From: Gramella jeungdoensis | GTDB lineage: Bacteria > Bacteroidota > Bacteroidia > Flavobacteriales > Flavobacteriaceae | NCBI RefSeq assembly: GCF_023805255.1 | Contig: NZ_JAMSCK010000004.1 | Span: forward strand, 186,001 to 250,000 | Direction of reading: 5' to 3' | Length of the DNA: 64,000 bases | Part shown: positions 43,969 through 51,636 of the stretch, one piece after another | Layout of the letters: each line of letters starts with the position of its first letter | Position numbering within the stretch: position 1 is the first letter of the stretch | Program-made: the position numbers and the translations under genes | Notes under the pieces: generated by a model | The model's input: only the letters and a program-made list of their open reading frames with translations | Databases searched by the model: none | What the model was told of the DNA's origin: nothing

Positions 43969-44013
43969 ATCCAATGTGTTCTTATGCGAAACCATATTGC
44001 ACATTGGATTTTT
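43969..44013 (+). terminator. rho-independent terminator after the DUF1328 gene
   Basis: A perfect 10-bp stem (ATCCAATGTG at 43969-43978 with CACATTGGAT at 44000-44009), a 21-nt loop and a run of five T. The loop is longer than usual; the T tract supports a terminator. Confidence 0.75.
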
Positions 44014-44032
44014 AGTTTAAATCAACTCTACT

Positions 44033-44512
44033 ATGAAAAAGTTTTTAATTCTATTATCTGCAGTTGCCCTAGTGGCCTCATGCGGACCGAGTAAAACAGC
44101 CAGAGAAGCCCGTAAAACATTTGACGGGAACTGGACACTAACAAGTGTAACTTATCCTAATAACCCGGGTGAATTCAATGTAACTCTTTTCAATGAAGCT
44201 TCGGCTTCCTGTTTTGAGAACAGTACCTGGGATTTTGTTTCTAATAACAATCGTGGCACGTATTCTGTATCAGGTGTTGGGTGTGACGGAGAAACAAATT
44301 ATTTCATTTGGTCTATAGACGAAGAGAATACTCCTGAAGGGGTATATGATTTTCTTCTTAAACCTACCAATGAAGATTACAAATCAACGACCGGTAACCA
44401 GGGATTCCGTTTGAATCTTAAAAGTTTAAGTGATACCAATATGGTATGGGAACAAACCGTAAGTCTTGATGGATCCCCGTTTACCATTAGAATGAATTTT
44501 TCAAAACTTTAA
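44033..44512 (+). CDS. Lipocalin-like lipoprotein
   Basis: A 159-residue lipoprotein: signal peptide with lipobox LVASC (Cys17). The remaining 140 residues form a beta-rich domain starting FDGNWTLTSVTYPNN, like the GxW strand of lipocalin-like (DUF4923-type) proteins of Bacteroidota. It shows WDFVSNNNRGTYSV and FIWSIDEEN repeats of strand-turn-strand. Ligand unknown. It ends 16 bp before an OmpA-type lipoprotein gene and is probably co-transcribed with it; a terminator upstream separates it from the DUF1328 gene. Confidence 0.78.
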   Translation: MKKFLILLSAVALVASCGPSKTAREARKTFDGNWTLTSVTYPNNPGEFNVTLFNEASASCFENSTWDFVSNNNRGTYSVSGVGCDGETNYFIWSIDEENTPEGVYDFLLKPTNEDYKSTTGNQGFRLNLKSLSDTNMVWEQTVSLDGSPFTIRMNFSKL

Positions 44513-44528
44513 TTAAAATTGAATAGCT

Positions 44529-45239
44529 ATGAGAACAGTGATAAATAGAATGTTAGCATTGCTGGTAGTTTCAACCCTTATATTTGGTTGTGAAGCGACC
44601 AAGAATGCAAATAATAAACAAAAAGGAGCCGTAATTGGAGCCACAGGTGGAGCCGTTATTGGTGGGGTGATTGGTAATAATACCGGAGATGGTAATACCG
44701 CACTTGGCGCCATTATTGGTGGTGTAGTGGGTGGTACCGCCGGAGCGATCATCGGGAATGAAATGGATAAGCAGGCTAAAGAGATCGAAGAGGAGATCCC
44801 TGGAGCTGAAGTTGAACGTGTAGGTGAAGGTATCAATGTGACATTTGATGAATCCAGTGGTGTATATTTTGCAACAGATAAATATAATATCAATGCAAAA
44901 TCTCAGGAAACCCTTAACAAGCTTGCCGGAATCTTCAAGGAATATCCACAAACAAACATTCTTGTTGAAGGGCATACCGATAATACAGGAAGCGATAGCT
45001 ATAACCTTACATTGTCCAAGAACAGGGCTCAGGCTGTAACCGGATATCTGGTTGAGGCCGGTATAGATCGCGGACGTTTCACCACCAAATGGTATGGTGA
45101 AAGCAAGCCTAAATATGACAACAGTACTGCTGAAGGTCGGGCTCAGAACCGTAGGGTAGAGCTTGCAATTATAGCCAATGAGCAGATGAAGGAAGAGGCT
45201 AAGAGAAAGGCTGAACAACAAAAAGATAACGAGAACTAA
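44529..45239 (+). CDS. OmpA-family lipoprotein with glycine zipper
   Basis: A 236-residue lipoprotein (lipobox LIFGC, Cys21). Residues 33-80 form a glycine-zipper segment (GAVIGATGGAVIGGVIG, then ALGAIIGGVVGGTAGAIIG), likely inserted in a membrane. The C-terminal 120 residues are an OmpA-like peptidoglycan-binding domain with NILVEGHTDNTGSDSYN, LSKNRAQAV and GRAQNRRVELAI. It ends in a charged helix (EQMKEEAKRKAEQQ). The layout matches YiaD-type proteins that link the outer membrane to the cell wall. A strong terminator follows. Confidence 0.92.
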   Translation: MRTVINRMLALLVVSTLIFGCEATKNANNKQKGAVIGATGGAVIGGVIGNNTGDGNTALGAIIGGVVGGTAGAIIGNEMDKQAKEIEEEIPGAEVERVGEGINVTFDESSGVYFATDKYNINAKSQETLNKLAGIFKEYPQTNILVEGHTDNTGSDSYNLTLSKNRAQAVTGYLVEAGIDRGRFTTKWYGESKPKYDNSTAEGRAQNRRVELAIIANEQMKEEAKRKAEQQKDNEN

Positions 45240-45260
45240 TGATATAGTTTGATCAAATGA

Positions 45261-45288
45261 AAATCCCGGATTTTTCCGGGATTTTTTA
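45261..45288 (+). terminator. rho-independent terminator after the OmpA-type gene
   Basis: AATCCCGG (45262-45269) pairs with CCGGGATT (45276-45283) over a 6-nt loop, followed by a T run. It marks the left border of the polyketide gene cluster. Confidence 0.88.
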
Positions 45289-45311
45289 TTCTTTATATTT
45301 AAATTAAAAGA

Positions 45312-46439
45312 GTGAAAAACACCCAGGTCATAATTATCGGAGGCGGATTGGCAGGTCTTACTGCAGCAATTCATCTATCCCTCAAGAATATTAATGTGAT
45401 CCTGATTGAAAAGGAAAAATATCCCCATCATAAAGTATGCGGAGAGTATTTATCGAATGAAGTGACTCCTTATTTAAAGATTCTGGGTCTGGATCTAGAC
45501 TCATTGGAGCCTGCAAAGATAAAACGCCTCAAATACTCATCTAAAAATGGGGAAAGCATTTCCTGCGACCTGGAATTGGGTGGCCTTGGAATAAGCCGCT
45601 ATGCCCTGGATAATTATTTTTTCCGCAAAAGTATTTCTCCTAACTGCCAAATAATTTACGATACTGTTACCACAGTTAAGTTCGAAAAGGAAAGTTTTTT
45701 GGTGTACCTTGAAGGCGGTAAAAGTTTGGAGGCAGATTTTGTTCTGGGTGCCTATGGTAAAAGATCTAATCTTGATAAAAGCCTAAAAAGGCCATTTTTT
45801 GATCGCTTATCTGGTTGGCTGGCTATAAAGGCTCATTACCGGAATGATAATTATCCAGAAGATCTGGTATCCTTGCATAACTTTAATGGAGGATATTGCG
45901 GGTTATCGAAGACCGAAACGGGAGCTGTGAATGCCTGTTATCTGGCGTCATATAAAAGCTTCAGAAGATACAAGAATATAGAAACTTTTAAAGAAAAGGT
46001 TTTATTAAAGAACCCTGAATTAGAGGAATTCTTCCTGAATTCAGAGGCATTGTTTGATAAAGACCTGAGCATAGCACAGGTCTCTTTCGATAAAAAGAAT
46101 GTTATTGAAGACCATATCCTAATGCTTGGAGATGCTGCAGGATTGATACATCCATTATGCGGTAACGGTATGGCAATGGCTATTCATAGTGCAAAGTTGG
46201 CTGCCGAAGGCATTATTGAATTCTATGAAAACAAGCATATTGGAAGGTCATATGTAGAAGGTAGTTACCAGAATAAGTGGAATTTGGAGTTTAAATCCAG
46301 GATAAGAGCCGGAAGAATACTCCAACATGTACTATTAAACAGCCCACTTTCGGAGATCACTCATGGGATCATAAAGAATTTCCCTGCTGTGATGCCGCAG
46401 ATTATCAAAAGAACTCATGGACAGCCATTCTATGCTTAA
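45312..46439 (+). CDS. FAD-dependent oxidoreductase of the polyketide cluster
   Basis: A 375-residue flavoprotein of the geranylgeranyl-reductase/FixC/aromatic-hydroxylase superfamily. The Rossmann motif is VIIIGGGLAGLTAAIHL (about 6-22), the second motif is HKVCGEYLSNEV near residue 40, and the FAD ribityl motif is MLGDAAGLIHPLCGNGMAMAI near 272. The start is GTG at 45312; no ATG is available upstream of the Rossmann motif. It could hydroxylate an aromatic polyketide, as SrsC does in Streptomyces, or reduce a double bond; sequence alone cannot decide. It is first in an eight-gene operon and overlaps the methyltransferase by 8 bp. Confidence 0.88.
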   Translation: MKNTQVIIIGGGLAGLTAAIHLSLKNINVILIEKEKYPHHKVCGEYLSNEVTPYLKILGLDLDSLEPAKIKRLKYSSKNGESISCDLELGGLGISRYALDNYFFRKSISPNCQIIYDTVTTVKFEKESFLVYLEGGKSLEADFVLGAYGKRSNLDKSLKRPFFDRLSGWLAIKAHYRNDNYPEDLVSLHNFNGGYCGLSKTETGAVNACYLASYKSFRRYKNIETFKEKVLLKNPELEEFFLNSEALFDKDLSIAQVSFDKKNVIEDHILMLGDAAGLIHPLCGNGMAMAIHSAKLAAEGIIEFYENKHIGRSYVEGSYQNKWNLEFKSRIRAGRILQHVLLNSPLSEITHGIIKNFPAVMPQIIKRTHGQPFYA

Positions 46440-47142
46440 GCCAGATACTTCACGCAGAACTGACCAGATTGAGATCATGGATGATTTTGAATTGAAAGGT
46501 TCTGAATTAAGAAAGACTTTGCGAGATCTTGAGAAGATAAATTCCTGGCTTGGGGGGAATAAGATCACCAGGAAAGGGATTGAAAAACTACTTCACAACC
46601 ATACAAAAGGTCGAATAGTTAAGATCGCTGATATTGGCTGCGGCAATGGTGCAATGATGCGAAAACTGGCAATTTGGGGTCGAAAAAAAGGCTATAGCTT
46701 TGAATTTGTTGGAATAGATGCAAATTCCCATACTATACAAATCGCAGAAGAACTTTCTAAGTATTATCCTGAAATAAGTTTTCTAAGCCTTAATATTTTA
46801 AGCGATGAATTTCAGAAAATGGAATTCGATATCATTTTATGTACCTTGACACTGCATCATTTCAGGGACAAAGAAATCATAAGTTTGGTAAAGCAATTTC
46901 ATGCACAATCCCGCCTGGGAGTGGTGATAAATGACCTTCACAGGAGTAAAATTGCTTATTTCCTGTTCCAGGCATTCTGTTCGGTATTCGTCAATAATGA
47001 GATCGCGAGAAAAGATGGACTCGTATCTATTCTTAGAGGTTTTAAAAAAAGAGAAATAGAGAAGTTTTCAGGTCATATCCCTGCAAGTGATCATCATATC
47101 AAATGGAAGTGGGCATTCAGATATCAGTGGATCATCATGTAA
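46432..47142 (+). CDS. Class I SAM-dependent methyltransferase of the polyketide cluster
   Basis: A Rossmann-fold methyltransferase of about 236 residues with motif I VKIADIGCGNGAMMRKLA near residue 64, the acidic FVGIDANSHTIQIAEEL, and the post-motif CTLTLHHFRDKEI. I chose the ATG at 46432 (MLKPDTSRRTDQIEIMDDFE), which overlaps the preceding stop; an ATG 15 bp upstream is also in frame. It probably methylates oxygen or carbon of the type III PKS product, judging from neighbours. It is not the isoprenylcysteine-methyltransferase type of SrsB. The PKS gene begins 18 bp downstream. Confidence 0.88.
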   Translation: MLKPDTSRRTDQIEIMDDFELKGSELRKTLRDLEKINSWLGGNKITRKGIEKLLHNHTKGRIVKIADIGCGNGAMMRKLAIWGRKKGYSFEFVGIDANSHTIQIAEELSKYYPEISFLSLNILSDEFQKMEFDIILCTLTLHHFRDKEIISLVKQFHAQSRLGVVINDLHRSKIAYFLFQAFCSVFVNNEIARKDGLVSILRGFKKREIEKFSGHIPASDHHIKWKWAFRYQWIIM

Positions 47143-47160
47143 AATAGCATATTATTTTTT

Positions 47161-48213
47161 ATGAGCGTAAAGATTGTAAACGTAGAAAAAGAACTACCGG
47201 AATATTCCCGGAACACACAGGAGATACTTCCTCTGGTTGAGAACTGGCTTGATGGCCAGGAGGAAAGGTTCAGAAGAAAAGTTCTGAAGATCTTTGAAGG
47301 AGCAGGGGTAGATAAGCGTTATTCGATCATGTCTCCAGAGGATGTATTCACGGCTACTTCATTTGAAGAGAAGAACAATATTTATGTAAGGGAGGTAAAG
47401 AGGCTTGGGAAGAATGTCCTGGAGAAAGCATTGCATAATTCAGGTTGGGCAGGTGATTCGCTGGATTTTATAATTACAGTGAGCTGTACCGGCATTATGA
47501 TCCCTTCACTGGACGCATACCTTATCAATGAGCTTGAACTAAAAAGAGATATCACCAGGCTTCCGGTAACCGAAATGGGCTGTGCTGCAGGAATTTCAGG
47601 AATCATTTATGCTAACAATTTTCTGAAAGCCAATCCGGGGAAAAGAGCCGCTGTGGTAGCAGTAGAAAGTCCGACGGCTACTTTTCAGCTGGAAGATTTC
47701 AGTATGGCAAATATGGTGAGCGCCGCGATCTTTGGTGATGGTGCCGCCTGTGTTTTACTTTCTTCAGAAGAGAATGTTTCAGGGCCAAAGATCCTGGGAG
47801 AGGAGATGTATCATTTCTATAATTCTACCCATTTAATGGGCTTTGACCTTATCAATAACGGGCTTCAAATGATCCTTGACCCGGCAGTACCGGAGACCAT
47901 ATCAGAGCATTTCCCGGCAATTATTCATCCGTTTCTTGAGAAACATAACACTTCCATTGAGAAAGTAGATCATTTGGTATTTCACCCGGGAGGTCGAAAA
48001 ATTGTGCAAACGGTTTCTGATCTTTTTGGTAACTTAGGAAAGAATATAGACGATACCCGGGAGGTTTTACGCTTATATGGAAATATGAGCAGTGCAACGG
48101 TTCTTTATGTTTTAGAGCGTTTTCTCAAAAAAGAGATTCCTGAAGGAGAGCAGGGAATTATGCTCAGTTTCGGACCCGGATTTTCGGCTCAAAGAATTTT
48201 ATTGGAATGGTAG
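47161..48213 (+). CDS. Type III polyketide synthase (chalcone/stilbene synthase family)
   Basis: A 350-residue homodimeric-type ketosynthase that extends an acyl starter with malonyl-CoA and cyclises the product on one active site. The catalytic triad is complete: Cys141 in VTEMGCAAGISGI, His275 in LVFHPGGRKIV and Asn308 in YGNMSSATV. The C-terminal loop SFGPGFSAQRILLEW matches the family GFGPGL signature with one change. Bacterial relatives make alkylresorcinols, alkylpyrones or tetrahydroxynaphthalene; the neighbouring fatty-acid genes favour a long-chain acyl starter. Overlaps the reductase gene by 7 bp. Confidence 0.93.
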   Translation: MSVKIVNVEKELPEYSRNTQEILPLVENWLDGQEERFRRKVLKIFEGAGVDKRYSIMSPEDVFTATSFEEKNNIYVREVKRLGKNVLEKALHNSGWAGDSLDFIITVSCTGIMIPSLDAYLINELELKRDITRLPVTEMGCAAGISGIIYANNFLKANPGKRAAVVAVESPTATFQLEDFSMANMVSAAIFGDGAACVLLSSEENVSGPKILGEEMYHFYNSTHLMGFDLINNGLQMILDPAVPETISEHFPAIIHPFLEKHNTSIEKVDHLVFHPGGRKIVQTVSDLFGNLGKNIDDTREVLRLYGNMSSATVLYVLERFLKKEIPEGEQGIMLSFGPGFSAQRILLEW

Positions 48214-49001
48214 CAGAATTCAAAGATCAGGATTACTGGGCGCTTATCCTCGGAGGTAGCAGTGGCCTGGGCTATGCCAGCGCTAAGAAACTGGCAAAAC
48301 ATGGAATGAATATCATCATTATTCATCGTGACAGGCGAACAGAAATACCGGATATCGAAGAAGCCTTTGACGAGATAAGGGCTTCTGGAGTAAAATTCGA
48401 AAGTTTTAATGCCGATGCCGTAAAAAAAGAGAGCAGGGAAGAACTTATTGAAAAGATCAAAGAAATTCTTGGCGAGAAAGGAAAGATAAGGACACTCTTA
48501 CATAGCATAGCCAAAGGGAATTTAAAACCGATGATAGGTGATGATCAGATCCTGGAGAATATAGATTTACAGCTTACCATAGATGCCATGGCACTGAGTT
48601 TGTATGACTGGACCCAGGCGATTTTCAGGAACAAGCTTTTTACGAAAGACGCCAGGGTTATTTCATTTACAAGCGATGGAAACAAAAAAGCCTGGAAGAA
48701 TTACGCTGCAGTTTCAGCCGCTAAGGTTACCCTGGAAGCATTAACCAGAAGTATCGCCCTTGAGTTTGCCAGATATGGGGTAAGAGCCAATTGCATTCAG
48801 GCTGGCATCACTGTTACCAGGTCTTTCCAGATGATCCCAGGGAATGAGACTTTAAGAGTGCATGCCCTAAAACATAATCCTTTTAGAAGGCTTACCGTAC
48901 CTGATGATGTGGCCAACGTTGTATACCTTTTGAGCAAGGATGAAGCAAGCTGGATCACCGGCACTATCATTCCGGTTAATGGAGGTGAACATCTTATGTA
49001 A
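48207..49001 (+). CDS. Enoyl-ACP reductase-like SDR (FabI/FabL type)
   Basis: A 264-residue short-chain dehydrogenase. The cofactor loop is LGGSSGLGYASAKKLA (GxxxGxG, as in FabL). The catalytic pair is Tyr166 and Lys173 spaced Y-x6-K, which distinguishes enoyl-ACP reductases from ordinary SDRs with Y-x3-K. LLHSIAKGNLKPMI resembles the FabI HSIAFA region. It ends ITGTIIPVNGGEHLM. The likely role is NAD(P)H reduction of the enoyl intermediate on the cluster ACP. No separate ketoreductase gene is present, so that step must come from the host FabG or from relaxed activity here. The dehydratase gene starts at the next base. Confidence 0.88.
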   Translation: MVAEFKDQDYWALILGGSSGLGYASAKKLAKHGMNIIIIHRDRRTEIPDIEEAFDEIRASGVKFESFNADAVKKESREELIEKIKEILGEKGKIRTLLHSIAKGNLKPMIGDDQILENIDLQLTIDAMALSLYDWTQAIFRNKLFTKDARVISFTSDGNKKAWKNYAAVSAAKVTLEALTRSIALEFARYGVRANCIQAGITVTRSFQMIPGNETLRVHALKHNPFRRLTVPDDVANVVYLLSKDEASWITGTIIPVNGGEHLM

Positions 49002-49466
49002 ATGCTGAAGCCTGTGGATAAAAAAGATATTCTCAAACACTTACCCTATTCAAAGCCTTTTTTATTTGTTGATAAAATCCTTGAGATCAATGAGAACTCT
49101 GTGACTGGACAATATACTTTTTCGCCGGAACATGATTTTTATAAAGGCCATTTTAAAGCTAATCCGCTAACACCGGGAGTTATTTTAACCGAATGTATGG
49201 CGCAGATAGGTGTAGTATGTCTTGGAATATTTCTACTGAACAAAGACAAAATCATTTCCGGAAGGCCCAATATTGCCCTGTCATCTTCAGAAGTGGAATA
49301 TTTCAAATCGGTAATTCCAGGAGAAACCGTGAAAGTGGTTTCAGAAAAGCAATATTTCAGGTTCAATAAGCTTAAATGTAAAGTAAGCATGTTCAATAAC
49401 AGCGAAGAACTTGTGTGCAGGGGAGTGATTGCAGGAATGATATTAGATAAGGAGAGGAATGAATAA
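49002..49466 (+). CDS. 3-hydroxyacyl-ACP dehydratase-like hot-dog protein (FabZ/FabA type)
   Basis: A single hot-dog domain of 154 residues. FLFVDKILEIN opens the fold; the catalytic His50 lies in HDFYKGHF and Glu64 in LTPGVILTECMAQIG, matching the FabZ His/Glu pair. The start ATG lies directly after the reductase stop and the end overlaps the ketosynthase gene by 8 bp. It should dehydrate 3-hydroxyacyl-ACP during starter-chain synthesis. A product-modifying role cannot be excluded. Confidence 0.9.
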   Translation: MLKPVDKKDILKHLPYSKPFLFVDKILEINENSVTGQYTFSPEHDFYKGHFKANPLTPGVILTECMAQIGVVCLGIFLLNKDKIISGRPNIALSSSEVEYFKSVIPGETVKVVSEKQYFRFNKLKCKVSMFNNSEELVCRGVIAGMILDKERNE

Positions 49467-50733
49467 AAGAGTTGTCATAACAGGAATGGGGGTTGCCGCG
49501 CCTAACGCAGTGGGGCTTGCTAATTTTGAAGCTGCTTTGAAAAATGGAAGTAGTGGCATTCGTTTTTTTCCTGAACTTGAAAAACTCAACTTTACATGCC
49601 AGGTAGGAGGGAAGCCCCAAATTTTGGAGGAGCTCCTTGATAATTATTTTACTCCGCTTCAGTTAAAAGGACTTAACAGTAGTGGAATCGTATATGGCGT
49701 AATCTCGGGAACAGATGCCTGGATAGATGCCGGACTTGAAACCGCAAACGGAAATTCCCCTGACTGGGATTCAGGGATCATTTTTGGTACAGGAATCCTA
49801 GGTGTGGATAAATTCAGGGAAGCCATACATCTCATCGATGCGGGAAAGACACGACGTTTGGGCAGTACGAGTGTGGTACAGACCATGGCAAGTGGAATAA
49901 GTGCTTATTTAGGAGGCATGCTCGGCTGTGGGAATCAGGTAACCTCCAATTCATCTGCCTGCATAACAGGCACGGAAGCTTTACTTATGGGCTTTGACAG
50001 GATAAGGTCGGGCAGGGCGAAGCGTATGCTTGTTGGCAGCTGTGGAGATCATGGTCCTTATGTATGGGGAGGTTTTGATGCGATGAGAATTCTCCCAGGC
50101 AAATATAATGACAGACCGGAAGAGGCTTCCAGGCCAATGAGTGCCTCGGCAACGGGATTCGTACCTGGTAGTGGAGCAGGAGCATTAGTTCTGGAAGATC
50201 TTGATTCGGCTATTGAGCGAGGCGCAAATATCTATGCTGAAGTGCTTGGAGGTGAAATAAATAGTGGCGGACAAAGAGGTGACGGAAGTATGACCGCTGC
50301 CAATAATGAAGCTGTGGAAAGATGCATTAAGGTTGCTCTAGAAAATTCAAATATTTCCGGTAGCGCGATAGACGCGATAAACGGTCATCTAACGGCAACC
50401 AACAGGGATTCAACCGAAATAAGGAACTGGATCAATTCGCTTGGGAGAAAAAGAGACAATTTTCCATATATTAATTCCCTTAAAGGAATGACGGGACATT
50501 GCCTGAGCGCTTCCGGTTCCATTGAATGTGTAGCTTCAGTGCTACAGGTGAAGAACGACTTTTTGTTTCCTAATATCAATTGCGAAGATTTACATCCAGA
50601 AATTCTGCAGCTAATTGATGAAGATAGGATTCCACGGCAAAAAATGAATGCTAAGATAAATATCCTGGCAAAGGCCAGTTTTGGCTTTGGAGATGTGAAT
50701 GCCGTTGCTATTTTTAAAAAATATATTGCTTAA
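49459..50733 (+). CDS. Beta-ketoacyl-ACP synthase (FabF-like) of the polyketide cluster
   Basis: A 424-residue condensing enzyme with the full Cys-His-His triad: Cys168 in SNSSACITGTEAL, His310 in INGHLTATNRDSTE and His347 in KGMTGHCLSASGS. The first His motif reads NGHLTAT in place of the usual NAHGTST, so it is a divergent branch and not the housekeeping FabF. It presumably elongates acyl chains on the cluster ACP. Only one ketosynthase is present with no chain-length-factor partner, which argues against an aryl-polyene or type II aromatic system. Confidence 0.92.
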   Translation: MNKRVVITGMGVAAPNAVGLANFEAALKNGSSGIRFFPELEKLNFTCQVGGKPQILEELLDNYFTPLQLKGLNSSGIVYGVISGTDAWIDAGLETANGNSPDWDSGIIFGTGILGVDKFREAIHLIDAGKTRRLGSTSVVQTMASGISAYLGGMLGCGNQVTSNSSACITGTEALLMGFDRIRSGRAKRMLVGSCGDHGPYVWGGFDAMRILPGKYNDRPEEASRPMSASATGFVPGSGAGALVLEDLDSAIERGANIYAEVLGGEINSGGQRGDGSMTAANNEAVERCIKVALENSNISGSAIDAINGHLTATNRDSTEIRNWINSLGRKRDNFPYINSLKGMTGHCLSASGSIECVASVLQVKNDFLFPNINCEDLHPEILQLIDEDRIPRQKMNAKINILAKASFGFGDVNAVAIFKKYIA

Positions 50734-50742
50734 TTCTTCAAT

Positions 50743-50997
50743 ATGAGTGAAAAAGAGATCATAGATAGATTAAAAAAAATTGTTGAGCCATACGTACAAA
50801 GGGTGGAAGGCCTTCAGAACTTCCAGGAAAATACAGATTTTCTAAATGATCTGGAGATCAATTCAGCAAACCTGGTTGACGTAGTTCTTGATGTGGAAGA
50901 TGAATTCGATATCGAAATAGATAATGATTCCCTGGAAGGGATGTTAACCGTGGGAGATGCAAAATCTATTATCCAAAATAAAATTAAAGCCGGGTGA
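50743..50997 (+). CDS. Acyl carrier protein of the polyketide cluster
   Basis: An 84-residue acidic helical protein. Ser41 in LEINSANLVDVVLDVEDEF is the expected phosphopantetheine site; the usual DSL is replaced by NSA, so this is a specialised ACP. The rest keeps the ACP pattern (DFLNDLEIN, VEDEFDIEI, TVGDAKSII). It starts 9 bp after the ketosynthase and overlaps the phosphopantetheinyl transferase gene by 4 bp, the enzyme that would activate it. Confidence 0.9.
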   Translation: MSEKEIIDRLKKIVEPYVQRVEGLQNFQENTDFLNDLEINSANLVDVVLDVEDEFDIEIDNDSLEGMLTVGDAKSIIQNKIKAG

Positions 50998-51554
50998 TAG
51001 GGAATGATATTATAGATGTTAGGCTTATCCTTTCCGAAAGAAAATCAGAAAACCAGCGCTTTATGGCTAAGGTTTTTACGGAAGAGGAGCGAAGCATGAT
51101 AGAGAAGGCTGATGATCCTGAAACCAGCCTCTGGTTGTTCTGGTCGATTAAGGAAGCTGCTTATAAGGCCCATCAGAGAAATTTTGATCTCTCCAGGACT
51201 TTGAATCCGTTTTCGTTCAAGTGTAAATTGAAGGCCTCAGGAAAAGAGGGAACAGTCGAGGTTGATGGCTTTACTTATGATGTTCAACTGGAATTGAATT
51301 CTGAATATATCCATTGTCATACTTCTTCGCAGACTGTTTTTAAGAAAATATACAGGAAGTATAAGCCTACAAAAGAGGAAATATTAAAAGAAATATGCAC
51401 TTCCTTAGACCTTAAAAGTCGGAATTTCCGCATAGAAAAAGACAGTAATGGTATCCCTTCACTTGTCGATCCTCACACCACAAAAAAACTGCCATTTTCA
51501 CTCAGTCATCATGGTAATTTTACAGCTTTTGTCATTCCGTTAATTAACTCCTAA
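50994..51554 (+). CDS. 4'-phosphopantetheinyl transferase-superfamily protein
   Basis: A 186-residue protein that would transfer phosphopantetheine from CoA to the ACP serine. The N-terminal MIGNDIIDVRLI carries the Mg-binding Asp, WSIKEAAYKAH is the WxxKEAxxK motif, and LPFSLSHHGNFTAFV is the SLSH block. The start is GTG at 50994, overlapping the ACP stop. A dedicated transferase suggests the unusual ACP is not served by the housekeeping AcpS. Last gene of the cluster. Confidence 0.9.
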   Translation: MIGNDIIDVRLILSERKSENQRFMAKVFTEEERSMIEKADDPETSLWLFWSIKEAAYKAHQRNFDLSRTLNPFSFKCKLKASGKEGTVEVDGFTYDVQLELNSEYIHCHTSSQTVFKKIYRKYKPTKEEILKEICTSLDLKSRNFRIEKDSNGIPSLVDPHTTKKLPFSLSHHGNFTAFVIPLINS

Positions 51555-51636
51555 AAGCAGTTAAACATTTAAAAACTGGTTTGACCTCTCCGTCACTGTT
51601 TTGTATATTCAAAGTACATTTTAAAACCAATTATAT

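Noticed and set aside
44571-45374. 267-codon minus-strand ORF opposite the OmpA-type gene
   Set aside because: It lies wholly opposite a clear OmpA-domain gene and its terminator, shows Cys/Ser/Ile-rich low-complexity translation and no recognisable domain. It is a shadow of codon bias.
45312-51554. Flexirubin or aryl-polyene cluster
   Set aside because: Those have several ketosynthases, a chain-length factor, ammonia-lyase or acyltransferase genes. Here there is one ketosynthase and a type III PKS.
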